Source of the DNA: Jiella avicenniae
Lineage (GTDB): Bacteria > Pseudomonadota > Alphaproteobacteria > Rhizobiales > Rhizobiaceae
Length of the DNA stretch: 64,000 bases
Assembly (NCBI RefSeq): GCF_021390325.1
Contig: NZ_JAJUWU010000018.1
Location: forward strand, 1 to 64,000
Direction: 5' to 3'
Under the pieces are notes generated by a model. It saw only the letters and a program-made list of their open reading frames with translations, was not told the origin of the DNA and ran no database searches. Position numbers and translations under genes: made by a program. Shown one piece after another: positions 58,345 to 64,000 of this stretch. Numbering within the stretch: position 1 is the stretch's first letter; each line of letters starts with the position of its first letter.

Positions 58345-58448
58345 CGCGAGGTCGCCACCCTCTGCCTGCCGGCATCTCCCCCGCAAGGGGGGAGATCAGG
58401 CCAACCGCCAGCTTGCGCCCGGCTTCGAGCGATTGCCCTGGCGTGCAC
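58345..58448 (-). repeat. Rhizobiales dispersed repeat, copy B (inverted)
   Basis: Read on the minus strand it begins GTGCACG...GGGCAATCGCTCGAAGCC and has the same core (58374-58397). The two copies differ clearly, so the pair is old or was formed from different family members. Confidence 0.7.
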
Positions 58449-58503
58449 GAGCGCCGGCATTGCGAGCAGCATGGCGAAACATGACGGCTGGCCGAAACGG
58501 CAA

Positions 58504-58530
58504 AGGGCGCGATCGGCTCGATCGCGCCCT
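58504..58530. terminator. Terminator of the DUF4167 gene
   Basis: AGGGCGCGATCG pairs perfectly with CGATCGCGCCCT around a 3-nt loop (GCT). On the minus strand it is followed by TTTG, 64 nt after the stop at 58594. Confidence 0.75.
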
Positions 58531-58593
58531 CCGTGCTCTCGCTGATACCGGAAAGGGCCAGGCCCGCAATTCCGGGCGGTGCAGCCTCGCCGG

Positions 58594-59739
58594 TCAGCCG
58601 TTGGAAGCCAGCAGGAAGTCCGGCAGTTCGCCCTGCGGCTCGCCGCCTTCGTCGTCGTCCGACTTCTTGGCCCGCGTCGTCCGCCGGCGCTTCGGCTTGT
58701 CCTCGCCCTCGGAATCGGCCTTCGGCTTGCGCCGCGTCGCGGGCTTCTTCGCCCCGGTCTCGGCCTCCGCTTCGGCAGACGGTGCCGTTTCCGGAGACGC
58801 CTTGGTTTCGGCCGCGTTCGGCGCATCTGCCGCTTCGCCCGCGGTCTCCGCGGCCTCGGCCCTGTCGGCCAGTCGCGGCCGGCGCGTGCGGGTGCGGCGC
58901 TTGGCGCGGTTCTGGGTCTCTTCGAGGGCGTCCGCCGCGGTCATCGAAACGGACGACGCGTCGCCCTGGTCGGCATTGCCGCCCTGGCGAGCCTGTTCGC
59001 CGGAGCGCTCGTCGTTCCTGCCGGCGCGGCGGTCGTCGGATCGGCCATGGGCTGCCGCGGCGGCGCCGTTGCCGCCGGCGTGACCATTGGCGGCATGGCC
59101 GTCATTGTCGTCGCGCACCATCACCGGCTGCGGGCCGGTGCCGGCCGGCGGATTGTTGCGGTCGCGGCGCTGGTGGCCCCCGTCGCGCTGGCCCCCGTCG
59201 CGCTGGCCCCCGTCGCGCTGGCCGTTGTCGTCGCGGCCTCGCTGGTTGTTGTCGCGATTGCGGTCGCGGCCGCCATTGTCGCGGCCGCTGCCGCCGTCGC
59301 GATTGCCGCCCTGCTGATCGCGGCCGGCATTCTGCTGATGGTCGCGGCCGCCATTCGACTGGAACCGGCGATCGCGATCGTTGCGGTCGTTGCGGTCGCT
59401 CGTGTCGTTGCGGCCGTAATTGCCGGTGTCGAAGCCGTCGTCCTCGTCCTCGTCGTCGCTGTCGCGGCTGTCGCGATCGTCGCGGGGCTGCTGGAACTGC
59501 GCCTGGGCGGCGGCGATGATCCGATTGTAGTGCTCGGCGTGCTGGAGATAGTTTTCCGCCATGACCCGGTCGCCGGCGGCAGAGGCATCGCGCGCCAGCA
59601 TCGCGTATTTCTCGGCGACATGCTGGGCGGAGCCGCGAATCTTGACGTCCGGACCGTTCGACTCGTAGTTGCGCGAAAGCGGATTCGGCCCTTTGCGACC
59701 ACGCCCGCGCATACGGTTCTTTTGCTGTCCTGGCCTCAT
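58594..59739 (-). CDS. DUF4167 domain protein, low complexity
   Basis: From the ATG at 59739 (AGGAAGAGC upstream) it has 381 residues. The N-terminal about 85 residues form the conserved DUF4167 domain (RGRGRKGPNPLSRNYESNG, GSAQHVAEKYAMLARDA, AENYLQHAEHYNRIIAAAQAQ). The rest is low-complexity: Asp/Arg/Asn/Gln-rich, then Lys/Ala/Arg-rich with RTRRPRLADRAEAA. An RGG-like and basic makeup suggests RNA or nucleoid binding; that is inference. It sits near prmC-prfA as usual for the order. Confidence 0.88.
   Translation of the reverse strand: MRPGQQKNRMRGRGRKGPNPLSRNYESNGPDVKIRGSAQHVAEKYAMLARDASAAGDRVMAENYLQHAEHYNRIIAAAQAQFQQPRDDRDSRDSDDEDEDDGFDTGNYGRNDTSDRNDRNDRDRRFQSNGGRDHQQNAGRDQQGGNRDGGSGRDNGGRDRNRDNNQRGRDDNGQRDGGQRDGGQRDGGHQRRDRNNPPAGTGPQPVMVRDDNDGHAANGHAGGNGAAAAAHGRSDDRRAGRNDERSGEQARQGGNADQGDASSVSMTAADALEETQNRAKRRTRTRRPRLADRAEAAETAGEAADAPNAAETKASPETAPSAEAEAETGAKKPATRRKPKADSEGEDKPKRRRTTRAKKSDDDEGGEPQGELPDFLLASNG
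59175..59219. repeat. Three exact 15-bp tandem repeats inside the DUF4167 gene
   Basis: GGCCCCCGTCGCGCT occurs three times without mismatch, encoding repeated QRDGG units on the minus strand. Fifteen bases keep the frame, so copy-number change would alter only the length of the low-complexity segment. Confidence 0.85.
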
Positions 59740-60064
59740 GCTCTTCCTGTCTCTTGGTGTCGGGAGCATCCCGCAGGATGGTCCGTCTTGGGAGCGTGTA
59801 ACGTGCCCCGAACGCGGCCGCCTGTCTGAGGTCGGGCCGGCGATGGAAATGTTCTAATTTCGGTTTCGACTGGCGATCCGAACTGCCAGCACACGGACGG
59901 CCATTCGGCCATCTCGAGCATCTCCGGGCTTTGCCGCCTGAGATGTCCCCCTCGATTGCTCCGTTACGGGCCTGACAATAGAGATGAAACCCCCGCGCCA
60001 CAAGCCTTATTTGCCGAAGACGGCGAATCCTCGTGCAAGAAGACGGGCTTCGCGAAAGCTTCCG
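59740..60064. other. Intergenic region between DUF4167 and prmC
   Basis: 325 bp. It holds the upstream region of the DUF4167 gene (leftward) and follows the prmC stop. No terminator with a T-run or convincing small gene was seen; short frames are shadows of repeats in composition. Confidence 0.4.
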
Positions 60065-61051
60065 TCATGCCGGCTGCGAGCGCATCGACACGACCCGCTC
60101 GATCCCCGCGAGGTCTCTCGTCCGTCCGGGACCGGCGATGCCGCGCGCCGCGAAAATCGCCTCGACGTCCTCCGCCTGGCCGATGCCGATCTCGACGACG
60201 ACGGCCGCCCCGGGCAGAAGCACGCGCGCTGCGCCGTCCGCTATGGCGCGATAGGCGTCAAGCCCGTCCGGCCCGCCGTCCAGCGCCAGCCGTGGATCGT
60301 GCCGCCGCACTCCCGGCGAGAGCCCGTCGATGTCCCGGGTCGGAATGTATGGCGGGTTGGACAGGACGAGGTCGACCGCCCCGCCGAGTGCCGCCAGGTG
60401 ATCGCAGGCGACGGGCAGGAAGCGTCCGGCGACGCCCGCCGCCTCGGCATTGCGCCGCGCCGTCGCCAGAGCCCCCGACGAAACGTCGATCGCGACTGCC
60501 CGCGCCCGGCCGTAGAGAGCGAGCAGCGAAACGGCGATCGCCCCGGATCCGGTGCCGACGTCGACGAACAGGCACTCGCCCCGGTCAGCGATCGCCGTCT
60601 CGACGAAGGGACGGGCCACCTCGACGAGGATTTCGGTCTCGGGCCGGGGCTCCAGCGTCTCTGCCGAAAGGGTGAATTCGTGCTCGTAAAAGGCCCGCCG
60701 GCCGATGATCCGATGCACCGGCTCGCCGGCGACCCGCCGGGCGAGAAAGGCCTCCAGGCGTTCGGCGGCGAGAGGAGCTACCACCTGCCCGCTCGCACGG
60801 TGGACCTCGCCGGGCGACAGGCCGGCCGCCTCGGCGGTGAGCAGCCGGGCATCGAGGTCGGGGGTGGAAATCTCCGGCGTTCCGCCCGCGGCGCCGCGCG
60901 AGTCGGCCCTCGCGGCCGCGCGCAGACGCTGCGCCGCCGAAACGTAGATGTCGCCGAGCCGCGCCGTCACGCCCGCTTTGCCGGCTTCCGGCGCAACGGT
61001 GGCAACCGGCTGCCGGCCGGTCGCGCTGCCGTCGTCTTCGGTGCCGCTCAT
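60065..61051 (-). CDS. prmC: Release factor glutamine methyltransferase PrmC
   Basis: Methylates the Gln of the GGQ motif in release factors. It has 328 residues. The catalytic NPPYIP is at 232-237, the SAM motif FVDVGTGSGAIAVSLL near 162, and the N-terminal helical domain carries VHRIIGRRAFYEHEFTL. The first about 27 residues look dispensable: a GTG at 60970 (VTARLGDIYV) would give a length closer to the usual 290. It follows prfA by 22 bp, the usual pairing with its substrate. Confidence 0.94.
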   Translation of the reverse strand: MSGTEDDGSATGRQPVATVAPEAGKAGVTARLGDIYVSAAQRLRAAARADSRGAAGGTPEISTPDLDARLLTAEAAGLSPGEVHRASGQVVAPLAAERLEAFLARRVAGEPVHRIIGRRAFYEHEFTLSAETLEPRPETEILVEVARPFVETAIADRGECLFVDVGTGSGAIAVSLLALYGRARAVAIDVSSGALATARRNAEAAGVAGRFLPVACDHLAALGGAVDLVLSNPPYIPTRDIDGLSPGVRRHDPRLALDGGPDGLDAYRAIADGAARVLLPGAAVVVEIGIGQAEDVEAIFAARGIAGPGRTRDLAGIERVVSMRSQPA

Positions 61052-61073
61052 CCGCCGCGCCCCATCGGCCGAC

Positions 61074-62159
61074 TCAAGCCCCCTCGTCGACGCCGACCGC
61101 GGCCAGCAGATGCGCCTGATGATCGGCGATCAGCGCCTCGACCAGCTCGTCGAGTTCGCCCTCGATCACCCGGTCGAGCTTGTAGAGCGTCAGGTTGATG
61201 CGATGGTCGGTGACCCGGCCCTGCGGGAAGTTGTAGGTGCGGATCCGCTCCGAGCGGTCGCCCGATCCGACCTGGCTCTTGCGGGCGGCGGAGCGCTCGT
61301 CGTCGGCCTTCTGGCGCTCCATGTCGAACAGTTTAGCCTTGAGCACCTGCATCGCCCGTGCGCGGTTCTGATGCTGCGACTTTTCCGAGGAGGTGACGAC
61401 GATGCCGGTCGGCAGATGGGTGATGCGCACCGCCGAATCGGTGGTGTTGACGTGCTGGCCGCCGGCGCCGGAGGCGCGCATGGTGTCGATGCGGATGTCC
61501 TCGGTCCGGATATCGACGTCGATGTCCTCGGCCTCGGGCAGCACCGCGACGGTGGCGGCGGACGTGTGGATGCGTCCGCCCGATTCGGTCTCCGGGACGC
61601 GCTGCACGCGGTGGACGCCGGATTCGAACTTCAGGCGCGAGAAGACGCCCCGGCCCTTGATCGCCGCGATCACCTCCTTGTAGCCGCCCACCTCGCCCTC
61701 GCTGGCGGACAGGATTTCGAGCTTCCAGCGGTGGAGTTCGGCATAGCGCTGATACATGCGGAAGAGGTCGCCGGCGAAGAGACCGGCTTCCGAGCCGCCC
61801 GTTCCCGCCCGGATTTCGAGGATCGCGCCCTTTTCGTCGGCGGCGTCCTTCGGCAGGAGCAGGAGCCGGATCGACTGGGTGAGTTCCTCGAGCCGCTCCT
61901 TCAGGCTGTCGATCTCGAGTTCGGCGAGCTCGCGCATCTCCCGGTCGGCCGAGGGATCGGCGAGGAGCGCGCGGGTGCCCTTCAGCTCCTCCTCGGCGCG
62001 GCGATAGTCGCCGATCGCGGCATTCACGTCTTCGAGCCCGGCATATTCCGCCGCGAGCTTGGAATAGACCTCGTGTTCGGGCCCCTTCGCCATCTCCCGT
62101 TCGAGGGTGGCGAAGCGGTTCTGGATGTCGTTCAGCGTGGCGTTCGGCAGAGTTGCCAT
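61074..62159 (-). CDS. prfA: Peptide chain release factor 1
   Basis: Terminates translation at UAA and UAG. It has 361 residues. The GGQ motif lies at 233-235 ([10 protein letters not shown]), the domain-2 recognition region is in [11 protein letters not shown], and [18 protein letters not shown] is in domain 4. Length is standard. Upstream 121 bp separate it from ptsP. Confidence 0.97.
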   Translation of the reverse strand: MATLPNATLNDIQNRFATLEREMAKGPEHEVYSKLAAEYAGLEDVNAAIGDYRRAEEELKGTRALLADPSADREMRELAELEIDSLKERLEELTQSIRLLLLPKDAADEKGAILEIRAGTGGSEAGLFAGDLFRMYQRYAELHRWKLEILSASEGEVGGYKEVIAAIKGRGVFSRLKFESGVHRVQRVPETESGGRIHTSAATVAVLPEAEDIDVDIRTEDIRIDTMRASGAGGQHVNTTDSAVRITHLPTGIVVTSSEKSQHQNRARAMQVLKAKLFDMERQKADDERSAARKSQVGSGDRSERIRTYNFPQGRVTDHRINLTLYKLDRVIEGELDELVEALIADHQAHLLAAVGVDEGA

Positions 62160-62280
62160 GATATCCGGTTCGATGCTGTCGGTGGGGGCGATACCCCGTC
62201 AGGGGCCGGCGATAGCCCCGCGGCCGCAGGTCGGCAAGCCGCGAAGCATCCGGCGGGCGGTTCCGGGGGCCGTTCGGACG

Positions 62281-64000
62281 CTAATATGGGATCCGGTGGC
62301 GCTCGGCGAAATCCTTCAGGAAACTGCGTGCCGATCCCGCCTCGCCCGGATCGTCGAGAAGCGCGGCCAGCTCGGCGCGGAGCTTCTGCGCGTCGAGTTC
62401 GAGGAGCATGGCCTTGACCGGCCCGATCGAGGGCGGCGCCATCGAGATGCTGCGAAAGCCGAGGCCGATCAGGGCCATCGCCGAAAGCGGCCGTCCGGCC
62501 ATCTCGCCGCAGAGCGACACCGGAACGCCGTGGCGCTCGCCGGAAAGGGCGACGTCCCGCAACGCGCGCAGGAACGGCACCGACAGGTCGTCGTAGCGCG
62601 TCGCGACATTGGCATTGCCGCGATCGACGGCGAAGAAGAACTGGAAGAGATCGTTCGAGCCGATCGAGACGAAGTCGAGCATGCCCATCAGCGGATCGAG
62701 CTGGTAGAGCAGCGAGGGGACCTCCAGCATCGCGCCGAGCTGCAGATCCTTCGGCGGCTCATGGCCGAAGCGCTCCAGATGCCGGAGTTCACGGTCGATC
62801 AGCGAACGCGCCGCGTCGATCTCGGCAAGATCGGTGATCATCGGGAACATGATCTTGACCTTGCGACCGGAAGCCGCCTTCAGAAGCGCCCGCAACTGGG
62901 TGCGCAGAAGGCCCGGCCGGTCGAGGGCCAGGCGCATCGCCCGGTAGCCGAGCGCCGGGTTCTGCTCCGGCCCGTGGGCGAGATAGGGCAACAGCTTGTC
63001 GCCGCCGACGTCGAGGGTGCGGAAGGTGACGGGCTTGTCGCCCGCCGCCTCGATGACGGCGCGATAGAGCCGCTCCTGATCGCCCGCCCGCGGCATGGTG
63101 GAGGCCACCATGAACTGCAGCTCGGTGCGGAACAGGCCGATCCCCTCCGCCCCGGATTCGTCGAGCTGCGGCAGGTCGACGAGGAGACCGGCATTCATCT
63201 GCAGCCCGATCGCCGCGCCGTCGCGGGTCTTCGCCGGAACCGCCCGCAGCGAGCGGTAGCGCTGCTGGCGTTCGGCGCGGAATCTCAATTTGTCGGCGAA
63301 GAGTTCGTGCACCTCGGGCGGGGGACGCAGATGCACGTCGCCGCTCTCGCCGTCGACGACGATCGGATCGCCGTTCTCCGACATGGAGACGACGCCCTTG
63401 ACCTGCCCGGCGACGGGAATGCCGAGGGCGCGGGCGACGATCACGACATGGCTGGTCGCCGCGCCGTCCTCGAGGACGAGGCCTTTGATCTGACCGCGGT
63501 GATAGTCGAGCAGCTCGGCGGCGCCCATGTTGCGGGCGACGACGACGGCGTCGTTCGTCCCGTTGTCCTGGCCCGCCTGGCCGATGAGCTGGCGCAGGAG
63601 CCGGTTGGCGAGATCGTCGAAATCGTGCAGCCGCTCGCGGATGTAGGGATCGGTGAGATGCATCATGCGCGCGCGCATGTCCGACTGCACCTTCTCGACG
63701 GCCGCCTCGGCAGTGAGGCCGTTGCGCACCGCCTCCTCCAGCCGGCGCACCCAGCCGCGATCCTGGGCGAACTTGCGATAGGTTTCGAGCACCGCCCGGT
63801 GCTCCCCCTCGTCGGCGACGTCGCGCCGCCCCAGCATGTTCTCGATCGACTGGCGCAGGATCGCCAGGGCCTCGGTGAGACGGGAGACCTCGCTGTCGAC
63901 GTCCTCGTTGAACAGGCTCGACACGATCACCCGCGGCTCGTGCAGGACGACGCGGCCGATGCCGATGCCGTCGCACAGGGCGAGCCCGGCGAAGCTGACG
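62281..64000 (-). CDS. ptsP: PEP-protein phosphotransferase PtsP (EI-Ntr), 5' end missing
   Basis: First enzyme of the nitrogen-related PTS; transfers phosphate from PEP to NPr. The frame runs out of the right edge (VSFAGLALCDGIGIGRVVLHEPRV), so the GAF sensor domain lies outside the window. Visible are the phospho-His domain (GAATSHVVIVARALGIPV), the PEP-binding TIM barrel (EGIGLFRTELQFMVA, FRTLDVGGDKLLPYL, MFPMITDLAEIDAAR) and the active-site Cys in SLCGEMAGRPL. A GTG at 63930 is not the start, since conserved residues continue upstream. It is followed by prfA-prmC. Confidence 0.95.
   Translation of the reverse strand, partial: VSFAGLALCDGIGIGRVVLHEPRVIVSSLFNEDVDSEVSRLTEALAILRQSIENMLGRRDVADEGEHRAVLETYRKFAQDRGWVRRLEEAVRNGLTAEAAVEKVQSDMRARMMHLTDPYIRERLHDFDDLANRLLRQLIGQAGQDNGTNDAVVVARNMGAAELLDYHRGQIKGLVLEDGAATSHVVIVARALGIPVAGQVKGVVSMSENGDPIVVDGESGDVHLRPPPEVHELFADKLRFRAERQQRYRSLRAVPAKTRDGAAIGLQMNAGLLVDLPQLDESGAEGIGLFRTELQFMVASTMPRAGDQERLYRAVIEAAGDKPVTFRTLDVGGDKLLPYLAHGPEQNPALGYRAMRLALDRPGLLRTQLRALLKAASGRKVKIMFPMITDLAEIDAARSLIDRELRHLERFGHEPPKDLQLGAMLEVPSLLYQLDPLMGMLDFVSIGSNDLFQFFFAVDRGNANVATRYDDLSVPFLRALRDVALSGERHGVPVSLCGEMAGRPLSAMALIGLGFRSISMAPPSIGPVKAMLLELDAQKLRAELAALLDDPGEAGSARSFLKDFAERHRIPY

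Larger units (their letters stand above)
57955..58593. other. Repeat-rich intergenic region
   Basis: 639 bp with no credible gene. It holds an inverted repeat hairpin at 58150-58200, two inverted copies of a Rhizobiales dispersed repeat (58224-58325 and 58345-58448) and the terminator of the DUF4167 gene at 58504-58530. Confidence 0.6.

Noticed and set aside
58274-58397. CRISPR array from the repeated CTCCCCCC units
   Set aside because: Only two copies, in opposite orientation, each internally palindromic, with no regular spacers or cas genes.

Overview
The window is GC-rich chromosomal DNA from an alphaproteobacterium, most likely of the order Hyphomicrobiales (Rhizobiales). The evidence is a RopB/Omp25-type outer membrane barrel, a DUF4167 protein, a DUF3096 mini-protein, an EI-Ntr (PtsP)-prfA-prmC-DUF4167 block, an lptF-lptG-lptD-surA-pdxA-rsmA operon divergent from pepA-holC, an mltG-yicC-gmk block, Rhizobiales-type palindromic repeats, and candidate CtrA boxes. 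The genus cannot be fixed from the sequence alone. No rRNA, tRNA, CRISPR array or intact mobile element was seen.

Layout. 0-10.3 kb: tail of an IS110-family transposase, a membrane diguanylate cyclase, a GNAT acetyltransferase, the cytochrome c maturation genes ccmC-ccmD-ccmG (without ccmAB), a ParDE-type toxin-antitoxin pair, a Nudix hydrolase, a class I cytochrome c, a RopB-like barrel with a long structured leader, a PfkB sugar kinase and pcaD-pcaB of the protocatechuate pathway. 10.4-24.8 kb, mostly minus strand: a small membrane protein, ftsK (with two candidate CtrA boxes upstream), an NDH-2-like flavoprotein, a 48-residue DUF3096 protein, two chemoreceptors with a nearly identical 915-bp segment flanking a 3-hydroxybutyrate dehydrogenase, sdhC-sdhD-sdhA (no sdhB), and a GNAT protein. 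24.8-31.6 kb: a TetR-MFP-RND efflux operon with a perfect 16-bp palindrome as likely operator, then a ring-cleaving-dioxygenase-like VOC protein. 31.8-37.7 kb: an unknown membrane-anchored protein, a metal island (copper P1B-ATPase, divergent copper chaperone, His-rich CDF transporter) with twin CueR-type promoters, and a PhzF-like protein. 37.7-48.3 kb: holC-pepA divergent from the LPS-export and outer-membrane biogenesis operon. 48.3-52.0 kb: a HepT/MntA pair and gmk-yicC-mltG. 52.1-58.0 kb: a MarR regulator divergent from a co-directional run of nine small detoxification or stress genes. 58.0-64.0 kb: dispersed repeats, DUF4167, prmC, prfA and the 5'-truncated ptsP.

How parts work together. 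CcmC/D/G handle haem and thiols for c-type cytochromes such as the one encoded at 5.3 kb. The Sdh proteins and the NDH-2-like flavoprotein feed the quinone pool. LptF/G are the inner-membrane part of the LPS exporter whose outer-membrane end is LptD, and SurA-like PPIase supports barrel assembly. CopA and the chaperone form a small copper regulon with no regulator nearby. The MarR-linked cluster (two glutathione transferases, a thioredoxin-like DUF899 protein, a DHFR-like reductase, VOC/glyoxalase proteins and a duplicated DUF1428 protein) is the best candidate here for an undescribed functional unit, probably an inducible response to electrophiles or a xenobiotic.

Accessory content is modest: two toxin-antitoxin-like modules, a transposase remnant, dispersed palindromic repeats, and conserved operons that lack expected partners (ccmAB, sdhB, fabF), which suggests local rearrangement.
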